A program made the translations under genes and the position numbers. The notes below the pieces were generated by a model. It was not told the origin of the DNA. It saw only the letters and a list, made by a program, of their open reading frames with translations, and ran no database searches. This document shows, piece after piece, positions 32,194-41,569 of a DNA stretch of 64,000 nt (its first letter is position 1; each line of letters starts with the position of its first letter). Source of the DNA: Clostridiales bacterium (GTDB lineage Bacteria > Bacillota > Clostridia > Christensenellales > Aristaeellaceae); contig SVGS01000002.1 in the NCBI GenBank assembly GCA_015056205.1, positions 62,001 to 126,000 of the forward strand, given 5' to 3'.

Positions 32194-33762
32194 TTACTGC
32201 GGATGCGCGGCATCCCACGCAGCGTACTTTTCTTCCATCACGGCCTGACCGCCCATGTTCATATACTCCTGGAGCATTTCCTTGTAGATCGCGCTGCACT
32301 CTTCCGCGGACGCGGCCATCGTGCACTTGGTCAGGATTTCCTGCTCATAGGAAGCCAGGGTGGTGCTGTACTTGGAATTGTTCTCCAGCGGCACGTCGAA
32401 GTGGAAGCCGCCGAGGATCGCGTCACGGTTGCCGACGGTGTACTCTTCCTCGAAGAGGTCCGCATAGCCCTGATAGGACAGCGCCTGCGCCTTCATGGTC
32501 TTCTCGGGAGTATCCAGCCACTGGCCGTTCACGAGCAGCGTGTAGTCGATGTTCTGCATGGAATTGTAAACCATGTCATGATGCGCTTCGTCCACATCCT
32601 TCACGACCGGGATGCCGTCCGCGTTCAGGTCGGAGGTGATACCGTCGATACCGTTCTGGAGGAAGTAAATGGTGTCATACTGGGTCAGCCAGTCGAGGTA
32701 CATGATCGCGGCTTCCGGATGCTGGGAATACACGGGGATGAAGTTCAGCAGACCGGCCGCGGAATACACGGGATGATAGTACTTGGTCGGATCGGTCACG
32801 GATTCGAAGCAGTCCGCGGAACGCAGCATGGCTCCGGAATCATAGGCCTGCAGGGAAGACAGGATGCCGGGGGACACACGGATCGGATGATCGTAGTTTC
32901 CGGTGTAGCCGCCGGCCTTGCCGGAGGTCACTTCCGCCCACAGCGCTTCGTCGTTGTTCAGCGCGAAGTCCGGAGAAACCAGGCCTTCACGGTACATGGC
33001 GTTCAGGAAGAGCAGGTAATCTTCATAGCCGTCATGGGCCACGGTGGGCTCACAGGCAAGCGTACGGGTACTCAGATCCTTGAAGAAGGACCACATCAGC
33101 TGCAGCTGATACCGCAGATCCTTGCCCAGGGCATAGGGGATGCAGCCGCCTTCAACGTTGCCGGGGTTCTGGTCACGGAACGCGCGCAGGGTATCCAGGA
33201 ATTCTTCCTTCGTGGTGGGCATCTGACGGTTCAGTTTCTCGATCCAGTCGGAGCGGAGGAACATACCCATCCAGGCCACGACCACGCGGCGGGCGGGAAT
33301 CGCGTACTGGCCGCCTGCGAATCTGCCGAATTCCAGCACTTCGTCGCCCAGGAACTTCTTCAGGTTCTGGCCGTACTGGTCAATCAGGCCGCTCACTTCA
33401 ATGATACCGCCCTGATTCACGTAGTCGGTCACGATGGACTCGTTGTAGGTGAAGCAGATGTCGGGGCAGGACGCTTCGTCCATCATCAGGGTCGCCAGCT
33501 TGGATTCTTCTTCGGAACGCGGGATGACCACCCACTCGATTTTGATGTTGCGGGGATCGCCGAAGTTCTCCTGAATCCACTTGGACCAGTAGTTGTCATC
33601 CACGGCCGTGCCGCCGGTGTTGCCGCGGTCAAACACGGAGACCTTCAGGGTGACGGGTTCGTCATAGCGGAACACTTCTGCGGTTTCCGCCGCCGCGGGG
33701 ACGATGCTGACCATCGAAATCAGCAGCGCCAGCGCCAGGATCAGGGACCATACCTTCTTCAT
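32194..33762 (-). CDS. Extracellular oligosaccharide-binding protein (LplA/YtcQ-like)
   Basis: 522 residues; AAAGGAGG lies upstream. Signal peptide 1-25 (LILALALLISMVSIV, cleavage after AAA) and no lipobox Cys. The mature protein opens with a beta strand (VTLKVSVFD) and has lobe motifs (CPDICFTYNESIV, YAIPARRVVVAW) of family 1 solute-binding proteins that use YtcP/LplB permeases. Both permease genes are directly upstream in the same operon. The following Gfo/Idh enzymes and hydrolase suggest the ligand is a modified sugar or cyclitol glycoside rather than a plain hexose (inference). Confidence 0.9.
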   Translation of the reverse strand: MKKVWSLILALALLISMVSIVPAAAETAEVFRYDEPVTLKVSVFDRGNTGGTAVDDNYWSKWIQENFGDPRNIKIEWVVIPRSEEESKLATLMMDEASCPDICFTYNESIVTDYVNQGGIIEVSGLIDQYGQNLKKFLGDEVLEFGRFAGGQYAIPARRVVVAWMGMFLRSDWIEKLNRQMPTTKEEFLDTLRAFRDQNPGNVEGGCIPYALGKDLRYQLQLMWSFFKDLSTRTLACEPTVAHDGYEDYLLFLNAMYREGLVSPDFALNNDEALWAEVTSGKAGGYTGNYDHPIRVSPGILSSLQAYDSGAMLRSADCFESVTDPTKYYHPVYSAAGLLNFIPVYSQHPEAAIMYLDWLTQYDTIYFLQNGIDGITSDLNADGIPVVKDVDEAHHDMVYNSMQNIDYTLLVNGQWLDTPEKTMKAQALSYQGYADLFEEEYTVGNRDAILGGFHFDVPLENNSKYSTTLASYEQEILTKCTMAASAEECSAIYKEMLQEYMNMGGQAVMEEKYAAWDAAHPQ

Positions 33763-33820
33763 GGGAAAACCTCCTTTATGGGTTTTATTTAACCGGAATC
33801 ATTCCGGCTCAAACCGGGTT

Positions 33821-34723
33821 TTACTCCTTCACCGCGCCGATCATCACGCCCTGCACGAAGTATTTCTGCAGGAACGGATAGACGATCAGAATCGGGACGG
33901 TGGAGAAGACAACCGCCGCGCACTGGATGGTTTCCGCCAGCACGGCGTTCTTTCCGCCCTCCACCATGCTTACATCGGAGGAGGAGGAAGCGAAGACCAC
34001 CTGATACAGTTTCATCTGCAGGGTGAATTTCTTCGAGGAGTTAATATAGTAACGGACGTCCGCGTAATTATTCCAGCGGGCCACGGCATAGAACAGCGCG
34101 ATCGTCGCCAGCGAGGCGGTGGACAGCGGCAGAATGATCCGGATCAGAATCTGCAGATCGTTGCAGCCGTCCAGCTTCGCGCTTTCCTCCAGGGAGGTGG
34201 GAATCGACTCGAAGAAATTGCGGAGAATAATCGTATTGTATGTACTGGTCAGAATCGGCAGCACCAGGGACCAGGGGCTGTCAATCAGGCCCATCTGCTT
34301 GACCCAGAGGAAGTTGGCGATCGTTCCGCCGGTGAAATACATCGGGATCAGCACGACGACCATCAGCACCTTCCGCCCCGGCAGGTAATGCCGGCTGAGC
34401 GGATAGGCCAGCAGAATCGTGGAAACCATGGCCAGCGCGGTATAGACCAGCGTCCACAGGACGGAGAACCACATCGACTGGATCATCGTCGGATCATTGA
34501 ACACGGAGGCGTAGGCGCTGAAATCGATATCCTTCGGCAGCAGATACACCTTGCCGACCACCACCGGCGCGCGGCCGGAAATGGACTTGGCGATCACGTG
34601 AATCACCGGCAGGATGCACAGGAGCACAAAGAGGGTCAGGATGACGTTAAAAACGATTTCCGAGCCGAGGTAGCGCCGGCCTTTCGCCGTGCCGGGTTTT
34701 TTCGGTACAGCAGGGTTACTCAA
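33821..34723 (-). CDS. Carbohydrate ABC transporter permease, YtcP type
   Basis: 300 residues starting at TTG (34723), whose bases overlap the TGA stop of the upstream permease (TTGA), with a purine-rich GAGAGGGGGGA site before it. About six helices; coupling loop ESAKLDGCNDLQILIRIILP; family end FLQKYFVQGVMIGAVKE. It is translationally coupled to its partner. Both permeases belong to the import operon controlled from the divergent AraC region. Confidence 0.92.
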   Translation of the reverse strand: MSNPAVPKKPGTAKGRRYLGSEIVFNVILTLFVLLCILPVIHVIAKSISGRAPVVVGKVYLLPKDIDFSAYASVFNDPTMIQSMWFSVLWTLVYTALAMVSTILLAYPLSRHYLPGRKVLMVVVLIPMYFTGGTIANFLWVKQMGLIDSPWSLVLPILTSTYNTIILRNFFESIPTSLEESAKLDGCNDLQILIRIILPLSTASLATIALFYAVARWNNYADVRYYINSSKKFTLQMKLYQVVFASSSSDVSMVEGGKNAVLAETIQCAAVVFSTVPILIVYPFLQKYFVQGVMIGAVKE

Positions 34724-35664
34724 AACAGTCCCCCCTCTCCCATTTTCCGCGTCGCGAAGTTCGCGGCAATCACGAAGCTCATGTTCACCACGGAACCGAA
34801 GATATCCACGGCGGTGGCGAAGGGATACTGACGGTTCAGGATGCCGCGGTCATACACAAAGGTGGAAATCACGTCCGCCGAGTTGGTAACCATTTTGTTC
34901 ATCATCACGTACGGCCGTTCGAATCCGATTCCCACCATCTGGCCCAGCCGGAGGATCAGCATGATCACGATGGTCGGCATAATGCAGGGCAGGGTCACGT
35001 ACCAGATCCGGCGGAGACGACCGCAGCCGTCCACCTCCGCGGCCTCATACAGTTCGGTATTGACGCCGGAGATCGCGGCCAGGTAGATGATCGTTCCCCA
35101 GCCGGCGCTCTGCCAGATACCGGTCACCACATACATGATCACCCAGTTTCCCTCGTCCATCAGGAAGTTCACGGGCTGCCCGCCCATCTGGGTAATCAGG
35201 CTGTTGATCGGACCCGCGGATCCGAAGATCTTGGCTACCAGGGATCCGATGATCACCCAGGACAGAAAGTGCGGCAGATACATCAGCGTCTGATAGACTC
35301 TCTTGACCCGGATGGAGCGCATCTCATAAACCATGATGGCCAGGATGATCGGGATCGGGAAACCGAACAGCAGGTCCAGCAGGTTCAGCTTGACCGTGTT
35401 CCATACCGCGGTCCAGAATTTCGAGCTCTCAAAAACCTCCCCGAAGTATTTGAAGACCGGCTGCGCCCAGGGGCTTCCGGCAATCCCCTTGAACACGCTG
35501 AAATCCTTGAACGCCACCTGCAGTCCTGTCAGCGGAGCATACCGGAACAGAAAATACTGCGTTAACGGAATGATCAGCATCAGGTAGAGCCATTTGTAGG
35601 TTTTGATGGCTTTGAAAAAGCCCATGCGTTTGTACCTGACCTGCTTTACCCCGGCTTTCTGCAT
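34720..35664 (-). CDS. ABC transporter permease, LplB type
   Basis: 314 residues from MQKAGVK, just after AGGAGG; an in-frame ATG 39 nt upstream lacks a site. Six helices; WLYLMLIIPLTQYFLFRYAP at the first helix and coupling loop EAAEVDGCGRLRRIWYVTLP. The stop codon overlaps the next permease start. It is the first gene of locus two. A convincing -35/-10 pair was not found in the 240-nt divergent region; a TATAAT about 160 nt upstream has a poor -35 (ATTCCC), which would fit activator dependence. Confidence 0.92.
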   Translation of the reverse strand: MQKAGVKQVRYKRMGFFKAIKTYKWLYLMLIIPLTQYFLFRYAPLTGLQVAFKDFSVFKGIAGSPWAQPVFKYFGEVFESSKFWTAVWNTVKLNLLDLLFGFPIPIILAIMVYEMRSIRVKRVYQTLMYLPHFLSWVIIGSLVAKIFGSAGPINSLITQMGGQPVNFLMDEGNWVIMYVVTGIWQSAGWGTIIYLAAISGVNTELYEAAEVDGCGRLRRIWYVTLPCIMPTIVIMLILRLGQMVGIGFERPYVMMNKMVTNSADVISTFVYDRGILNRQYPFATAVDIFGSVVNMSFVIAANFATRKMGEGGLF

Positions 35665-35854
35665 GCTTGCCTCCTCCTGTTCATTCTTCTCATCCCGGCT
35701 CAAAAAAGTGAAATAAACCCGCTTTCTCTCATTCCCCCCGGGATCGTCTTTTCCTCCGCATTTATGCTTTATTCAGGGCTTTACATTTATAATCTGGTCA
35801 ATATTCGCCATTATATTACATGAAGGGTACAGGGAATACAATTGTCCAAATTGC

Positions 35855-35883
35855 TTGAATTATTGCGAAAGTTGCGGTAAGAT
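35855..35883 (+). promoter_or_regulatory. Promoter of the second AraC-family gene
   Basis: TTGAAT (35855-35860), 17-nt spacer, TAAGAT (35878-35883), giving a leader of about 17 nt that contains the GGAGG site. Confidence 0.6.
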
Positions 35884-35906
35884 GATCACCAACCGGAGGG
35901 ATCATC

Positions 35907-36803
35907 ATGAACAGACGATACCGCAATGAGACAAATGACCTGCATGACGGAGCGGAGTACCACTGCAGGCACGGGATGGACAGCGACTGGAGCATCGGTC
36001 CGCTCCATATGCATCCCCATTATGAATTCTATTTGTTTGTACAGGGAAAGGCCCAGATTCTGATCGAAGATGAAAGCTTCGACGCGCAGCCGATGGATCT
36101 GTTTATTTATCCGCCCGGCGTGCTGCACCGCGCCCTGATCCGGGATCACTCCGTTCCCTATGAACGGGCCTACTGCTACATCACCCGGAAGGCGCTCTCC
36201 GATATGTCGGACGATCGTTTCCCGATGCTGCAGATTCTGGAATCCGCCATCAGCCGCGGCGATTATTCCTATCATGTGGGCGACGACAGCGCCGGCAGTT
36301 TTCTCCGCCTTGTGGATGAATGGATCCGGGACGCTTCTTCCGACGATCCCTTCTCCCGTTCGATGAACCGCTGCCGCATCAACATGATTTCCCTGATCAC
36401 CTGCAAAATCGTCCAGCGCAAGGATGTCATTACCCCCCGTCCGCCGGACCGAATGAGCAATATCATCCGCTACATCAATGACCACCTGCTCGAACCGCTG
36501 TCCCTGGAAAGCCTTTCGGAACAGTTTTATCTGAGCAAGTACACCCTGCTTCACGATTTCAAGAGTTACGCGAACATTTCCGTGCATCAGTTCATCCTCC
36601 AAAAGCGCATTCTTTATGCTCAGGAACTGATGCGGAACGGTATCAAGCCGGGGGACGCCGCCAGGCAGAGCGGCTTTGCGGATTACGCCGGTTTTTACCG
36701 GGCTTTTATCCGGTATAATGCCGTGACGCCACAGGCATATTATGACGGTGCGCGCCTGCAGACCGACGCGGACGGGCAGCCCGCGTTTGTTTCCGCGCGC
36801 TGA
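35907..36803 (+). CDS. AraC-family transcriptional regulator
   Basis: 298 residues. N-terminal cupin sensor with the HMHPHYEFYLFVQG metal/sugar pocket and YPPGVLHRA turn; C-terminal double helix-turn-helix (about 195-285) with LSEQFYLSKYTLLHDF and SGFADYAGFYRAFIRY. It is divergent from the LplB/YtcP/binding-protein/Gfo-Idh operon and presumably controls it in response to the imported sugar. The convergent DUF4965 gene ends 25 nt downstream, with no strong terminator between. Confidence 0.9.
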   Translation: MNRRYRNETNDLHDGAEYHCRHGMDSDWSIGPLHMHPHYEFYLFVQGKAQILIEDESFDAQPMDLFIYPPGVLHRALIRDHSVPYERAYCYITRKALSDMSDDRFPMLQILESAISRGDYSYHVGDDSAGSFLRLVDEWIRDASSDDPFSRSMNRCRINMISLITCKIVQRKDVITPRPPDRMSNIIRYINDHLLEPLSLESLSEQFYLSKYTLLHDFKSYANISVHQFILQKRILYAQELMRNGIKPGDAARQSGFADYAGFYRAFIRYNAVTPQAYYDGARLQTDADGQPAFVSAR

Positions 36804-36828
36804 ACCCATCTGCAGGAACAGCCCGGTT

Positions 36829-38730
36829 TCACTTCTCCGGCCGCAGCATCGGCGCGAATACGCCGCCCTGCACGCTGCGGGCAATAAAATGCACATACCG
36901 GCCCGTCTTCGTATCGTACCAGTCGGAGAAAGGTACGCGCGTGGCGGTTTCACGCAGATAGCGCGCCACAGGCGCCAGCAGGGCGCAGCGCTGCTCCCTG
37001 TCATCCGCCATCGCGGCTGTCCAGCAGATCCAGTCGGACTTGGTGTAGTCGGCCCGGGAATCCAGCGGCAGCCCGTAGCGATTGCAGCGCGGAAGATAAC
37101 TTGCAATCTCCGCCTCATAGAAGCTGTCCGGCAAAAGCCGCAGATCCAGCACCTTATCCCACAGAAGATTGTACTTCTGGCTCCAGCCGGTCCCGTCCAG
37201 CGACAGGGGCGTATTTCCCCCACCGCCGATGCGGTTCATCAGCCGGTCCGCCATCGCTTTCGCCTTCTCCTGCCAGGACGCGTCGCCGGTCAGCAGGCCG
37301 TAGCAGGCCACGCCCACAACGGCCTTGCAGGCCAGGTTCACATTATGCGCCAGATGACCGGCAAAGTCGTCGGTGCAGAGCTGCTCGCCGGGATCCTCGC
37401 CCCAGGCCAGCAGATACCGGACCCACTTGTCCAGCGTGGCGCGGTGGGCCTGAGCCAGCTCCGCGCCGGCGCCGAAGCGCTGCGCCGCGGCCAGCATGAT
37501 CAGCATATTGCCGCATTCCTCCACCGGCATCTGATAGCGGGGGTCGTACACCTCGCTGTCCGCGGGATACAGATAGTAGGGCGGATGAACCAGGCCGTTC
37601 GCGCAGCTCCTGCGCGCGGCGTACACCTGGCCGGTGGCGATGGGATAGCGGCCGATGTCGTGGGGCGCAAAATCGTACTTCCATACAGGCATCTCCGCGA
37701 AATCCAGAATGCCGCGGCACAGGGCGTTGACCAGCTCCGGCGCGTAGCGCAGGTACAGCGGGACGGAAGGATAGCTGACGTCCGCCGTACCGATGCAGCC
37801 GTTGCTGTCGTTCTCCTTGGAGAGCAGTGCCATCTCCCCTTTCGGCGTGGCGATCAGCTTGTGGGCCGCGATCGTGTGACGCCAGGAGGCGGCGCAAATC
37901 TGCGCGTAGTCTTCATCCGCGGCCGCCAGGGCATCCTGCCTCACCCGCTCGTCCCACCGGCGGCAGCGGTCGAGCAGCCGGTCGAACTCTTTTTCTGCCA
38001 GGCCGATGGCATCGGTAATCTGCGCGCCGTTGCGGCAGTACCAGGCCTTGCACAGCGTACCGAAGTAATTGACGGAGGCAATATCGTCATAGGCGATCAC
38101 CGCGCGCAGCTCCAGGCTGCCGCTCAGCTGCCCCTGCCAGACAAATCCGAGGCCTCCTTCATCGGGGGCGGCCGTTCCGGTCTGCACGCACAGGTACAGA
38201 TAGCCCCAGTCGATGGTAATATGGTCGCCGGAATGGCTGAGCGGCTTCTGCACGCGCTGGCCCAGGATGGCCGTGGACCAGCCGCCCAGCGTGAAGGCAT
38301 CGGCATACATCTCCGGCCTTGCGGAACCGTCATAGCACAGCGCGTCCGGCAGATGCAGGTTCACACGGACATCGTGAGCCCGGCCGTCGGAAGCCGTCAG
38401 CGCAAACTTTACCAGCGTGACCGGCATGCTCATCACATCGGGGTCATCCGGGAAGGCCGGCGAGGCGAAAGTTACGTTCAGCTCCACGCCGTTCAGCCGG
38501 GTCATGGCCATGGTCCGGGTCGCCGTGACCTGCTGGCTGAGAATACAGCTGCCAAAGTCATTCTTCCCCAGGAAGCGGACCGTCTGTCCGTCCACCGTCA
38601 GATGGGCGGTCACGGGCTTGCTGTCGCCGCACCAATGGATCGTATCGGCTTCATCCAGCCTGTCGGCCGGCGACCAGACAGAGAGATAGGGGTCGGAAAC
38701 AATCAGCGGAACAGCAGGCAGGCGGTCCAT
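36829..38730 (-). CDS. DUF4965/glutaminase A-like six-hairpin protein
   Basis: 633 residues, no signal peptide. N-terminal beta-sandwich (DUF5127/DUF4964-like; PLIVSDPYLSVWSPAD), then an (alpha/alpha)6 region with the DUF4965 hallmarks DSNGCIGTADVSYPS, LCTDDFAGHLAHNVNLA, DWICWTAAM and PFSDWYDTKTGRY. Fungal homologues are called glutaminase A, but bacterial members sit in glycan clusters and are likely glycosidases. Here the neighbours are a fucosidase (divergent) and sugar import genes, so a glycan role seems more likely than glutamine hydrolysis. GGAGG precedes the start. Its own promoter lies at 38839-38867. Confidence 0.85.
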   Translation of the reverse strand: MDRLPAVPLIVSDPYLSVWSPADRLDEADTIHWCGDSKPVTAHLTVDGQTVRFLGKNDFGSCILSQQVTATRTMAMTRLNGVELNVTFASPAFPDDPDVMSMPVTLVKFALTASDGRAHDVRVNLHLPDALCYDGSARPEMYADAFTLGGWSTAILGQRVQKPLSHSGDHITIDWGYLYLCVQTGTAAPDEGGLGFVWQGQLSGSLELRAVIAYDDIASVNYFGTLCKAWYCRNGAQITDAIGLAEKEFDRLLDRCRRWDERVRQDALAAADEDYAQICAASWRHTIAAHKLIATPKGEMALLSKENDSNGCIGTADVSYPSVPLYLRYAPELVNALCRGILDFAEMPVWKYDFAPHDIGRYPIATGQVYAARRSCANGLVHPPYYLYPADSEVYDPRYQMPVEECGNMLIMLAAAQRFGAGAELAQAHRATLDKWVRYLLAWGEDPGEQLCTDDFAGHLAHNVNLACKAVVGVACYGLLTGDASWQEKAKAMADRLMNRIGGGGNTPLSLDGTGWSQKYNLLWDKVLDLRLLPDSFYEAEIASYLPRCNRYGLPLDSRADYTKSDWICWTAAMADDREQRCALLAPVARYLRETATRVPFSDWYDTKTGRYVHFIARSVQGGVFAPMLRPEK

Positions 38731-38838
38731 AAATCATCCTCCAATTCAGCTTTCGCTGTCTCAGCCGGCGCGGCAAAATCTCCGCAGTGCCGGTCGGGCA
38801 GGGTCTTTTTACTATATTCTCCTTCTTCGGGACGTTCC

Positions 38839-38867
38839 ATTCTATCATGTAATAATATAATCAACAA
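38839..38867 (-). promoter_or_regulatory. Promoter of the DUF4965 gene
   Basis: Minus strand TTGTTG (38862-38867), 17-nt spacer, TAGAAT (38839-38844), in an A+T-rich patch of the 334-nt divergent spacer. Confidence 0.5.
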
Positions 38868-38934
38868 GAGACTTTCGGCAGGAAAGAGATATTTGTCTGT
38901 CAGGGCGAAAGACGCGCTGTCTTTTTTCCTGATA

Positions 38935-38967
38935 TTGACAGTTCCGCGGAGTGATCGCTATAATCAC
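38935..38967 (+). promoter_or_regulatory. Promoter of the fucosidase gene with dyad over the -10
   Basis: TTGACA (38935-38940), 18-nt spacer, TATAAT (38959-38964): both boxes are perfect. GTGAT (38951-38955) and ATCAC (38963-38967) form a dyad across the -10, a plausible repressor operator. The rest of the spacer shows only a small AAAGAC/GTCTTT hairpin near 38908-38924. Confidence 0.75.
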
Positions 38968-39064
38968 GCTGCATTCTGTCGGTCATCGATCCGTCCGGCC
39001 ATGGCGGAAATGAACGAGAGCTGCCCGGAATCCGTCATCCTGCAATCACACGGAGAAAAGCAAA

Positions 39065-40459
39065 ATGAATGATTCAGAACTGATCCGCGTCGTACCCTCC
39101 GCCAGACAGCTGGCCCTGCAGAAAATGGAATTCTACGCCTTTGTGCATTTCACTGTCAATACTTTCACGGACCGGGAGTGGGGAGACGGAACGGAGGATC
39201 CGGCCGTTTTCAATCCGACCGGACTGAATCCCGATCAGTGGGTGGACAGTATCCGCGAAGCGGGTATGAAAGGGTTGATCCTGACCTGCAAGCACCATGA
39301 CGGTTTCTGCCTGTGGCCCAGTCGCTATACGGAGCATTCCGTGAAAAACAGCCCCTGCGGGAAGGACGTGGTAAAGGAAACCGCGGACGCCTGCCGCCGC
39401 GGCGGAATCCGCTTCGGCGTCTATCTTTCCCCGTGGGACCGCAATCAGCCGCTGTACGGGACCGGCAAACCCTATGACGATTATTTCGTGAATCAGCTGA
39501 CGGAACTGCTGACCGGATACGGGGACATTTTCAGCGTCTGGTTTGACGGCGCCTGCGGAGAAGGCCCGAACGGAAAGAAACAGATCTATGACTGGGAAAG
39601 ATATTACCGGGTGATCCGCGAACTGCAGCCGGGCGCGTGTATTCATGTTTGCGGTCCCGATATCCGCTGGTGCGGCAACGAAGCGGGGAAAACGCGGCCT
39701 TCCGAGTGGAGCGTTGTTCCCCGAAGAACCATGGACACGGAGAAAATTGCCTCCCTCAGCCAGCAGAAGGATGATCTGTCTTTCCGGCTTCGCCCGATCC
39801 GGGCCCAGGATCTGGATCTCGGAAGCCGTGAGATTCTGAAAAATGAAACGGATCTGATCTGGTATCCGGCCGAAGTGAATACTTCCATTCGCCCGGGCTG
39901 GTTCTGGCACGAATCGGAAAACAGCCAGGTCAAGCCGCTGGACCGGCTGATTCAGATCTATCTCAACAGCGTGGGAGGAAACGCGACCTTCCTTCTGAAT
40001 ATCCCGCCGGACCGCAGGGGCCTGTTTCATGAAAAGGACGTGGAACGGCTGCGGGAATTCGGCGATTTTCTGCGGAACAGCTTCCGGAAGAATCTGCTGG
40101 AGGAGGCGGAGCGGATTTCCGCGCCGGATTCCGAAGAAGACCATGGGATCAGCTGCCTTGTCCCGGAAGATGATCAGTATTATTTCCCTCTCTCCGGCCT
40201 GCCGGAAATCCGCGTATCCTGGAACAGCCCGCAGCGGATCACCTACGCGGTGATCCGGGAACATCTGCCGCTGAGCCAGCGGATTGAGCAGTTTGAAATT
40301 TGGGCCGACCGGAACGGAAGTCCGGAATGCCTGTACCGCGGAACAACGGTGGGAAACAAACGGATTGTCCGGCTGGAAAACTGCCTGACATCCTCCGTTC
40401 TTCTGCGCATTACGGATGCCCGGGGAACGCCGGCCATCGAACAGATTGCGTTTTACTGA
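39065..40459 (+). CDS. GH29 alpha-L-fucosidase
   Basis: 464 residues, no signal peptide. The TIM barrel has ILTCKHHDGFCLWPS (substrate-binding His pair), YLSPWDRN, and the nucleophile Asp161 in SVWFDGACGEG. Family GH29 hydrolyses alpha-linked L-fucose from glycans with retention. GGNATFLLNIPPD is the usual barrel end, followed by a C-terminal beta-sandwich (about 350-464). Intracellular location implies that it acts on imported fucosyl oligosaccharides. It is preceded by a consensus promoter and followed by an intrinsic terminator, so it is a single-gene unit. Confidence 0.92.
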   Translation: MNDSELIRVVPSARQLALQKMEFYAFVHFTVNTFTDREWGDGTEDPAVFNPTGLNPDQWVDSIREAGMKGLILTCKHHDGFCLWPSRYTEHSVKNSPCGKDVVKETADACRRGGIRFGVYLSPWDRNQPLYGTGKPYDDYFVNQLTELLTGYGDIFSVWFDGACGEGPNGKKQIYDWERYYRVIRELQPGACIHVCGPDIRWCGNEAGKTRPSEWSVVPRRTMDTEKIASLSQQKDDLSFRLRPIRAQDLDLGSREILKNETDLIWYPAEVNTSIRPGWFWHESENSQVKPLDRLIQIYLNSVGGNATFLLNIPPDRRGLFHEKDVERLREFGDFLRNSFRKNLLEEAERISAPDSEEDHGISCLVPEDDQYYFPLSGLPEIRVSWNSPQRITYAVIREHLPLSQRIEQFEIWADRNGSPECLYRGTTVGNKRIVRLENCLTSSVLLRITDARGTPAIEQIAFY

Positions 40460-40463
40460 TTGG

Positions 40464-40491
40464 AAAAAGCTGCCGGGCAGGCAGCTTTTTT
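40464..40491 (+). terminator. Rho-independent terminator of the fucosidase gene
   Basis: AAAAAGCTGCC (40464-40474), 5-nt loop, GGCAGCTTTTTT: an 11-bp stem running into T6. The A-tract on the other side could also let it serve the convergent gene. Confidence 0.9.
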
Positions 40492-40597
40492 CAGTATACG
40501 GATCTTTCATTCCGCTTCCGGAGACGGAGAATTCCCTCTTTCCGCCGCTGCTTCAGCGCGTCGCGGGCCGCTTTTCGGCAGGGAAGCAGTTTCCCGT

Positions 40598-41569
40598 TTA
40601 CCGGTTATCCGGCACGTCTTTCCAGTCATGCCGTTTCATGCGGTCGTATTCCTCTTCCGTAATCGTCAGGATGGTACCGTGCTTAAAGCCGTAGGGAAAG
40701 GAAAATGCCGCGTCGCTCCGCACAAAGGCGCCGCTTTTCAGGCTCGGGGCCACAAAGGGCACGTATCCCTGTCCCGCGCCTCTGACGCCGTAATAATCCA
40801 CAAACAGGCACCATCTTCCGTCCGCCGTCTTCACCGCGGTGGGCGCTTCATATTTGCCGCTCTGCACCGCGCCCATGTGCTCCGGCCGGTCAAAGGCTTC
40901 AATCCGCGTCCAGGGGCCGGTCACATGCTCTCCCTGCAGCAGGATCACCCGCTCCGGATCCTTTTCGCTTTTGACAAACAAATAGTATTTCCCGTCTTCC
41001 TCATACAGGGCTGAATCGATGCATCCGCACCCTTCCTTGCGGTAAAGCAGGGCCGGCTCCGTATAGGTTCTGAAATCCTTTGTCCGGCTGTAATAAATCG
41101 CCATCGGGCCGTAACCGTTCTCCGCGCCGCAATAGGAATAGTGCAGCACGTAATCCTCCCGCTTCGGATCAAACAGGATATCCGGAGCCCAGATGCAGCC
41201 TGTTTTTTCATTTCCGATGGGAATCATATCCTCTTCGGACCAGTGCACCAGGTCGTCGGACTCCCAGTGAGCCAGGTCATGACTGCCATGGCGTCTGATG
41301 TTCTCCCACGAATGCTGATATTTTCCGCGCATTCCGTAGCTCAGGCTCAGATCCGTCGCGAAAATGTGGAACCGGCCGTTCTCCCGGCTCCGGATGACGG
41401 TCATGTCCCGCACGCCGTGATCCCCGTAGTACGCCCAGAGAACCGGGCATCCGTCATTCAGCGCCTCCCAGCGGAAGCCGTCCCGGCTGAGCCCGAAATA
41501 GACCTGTTCCCCCTCCGGGGAGGTCGTTTCCCGAAAATGCACAAAAAGATAGCAACTCACCGCTTTCAT
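40598..41569 (-). CDS. GH43-like five-bladed beta-propeller glycosidase
   Basis: 323 residues from ATG 41569, whose ATGA overlaps the stop of the small upstream gene; AGGAAGG is close before it, and a GTG 9 nt further is a possible alternative. Propeller blades carry the GH43-style acidic positions: GVRDMTVIRS, IWAPDILFDPKREDYVLHYS, CIDSALYEEDGKYYLFVKS and YEAPTAVK. The family removes arabinose, xylose or galactose from side chains. No signal peptide, hence cytoplasmic. Fold assignment is good; the exact family (GH43, GH117 or GH32-like) is less sure because the catalytic triad cannot be placed with certainty by eye. Confidence 0.72.
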   Translation of the reverse strand: MKAVSCYLFVHFRETTSPEGEQVYFGLSRDGFRWEALNDGCPVLWAYYGDHGVRDMTVIRSRENGRFHIFATDLSLSYGMRGKYQHSWENIRRHGSHDLAHWESDDLVHWSEEDMIPIGNEKTGCIWAPDILFDPKREDYVLHYSYCGAENGYGPMAIYYSRTKDFRTYTEPALLYRKEGCGCIDSALYEEDGKYYLFVKSEKDPERVILLQGEHVTGPWTRIEAFDRPEHMGAVQSGKYEAPTAVKTADGRWCLFVDYYGVRGAGQGYVPFVAPSLKSGAFVRSDAAFSFPYGFKHGTILTITEEEYDRMKRHDWKDVPDNR

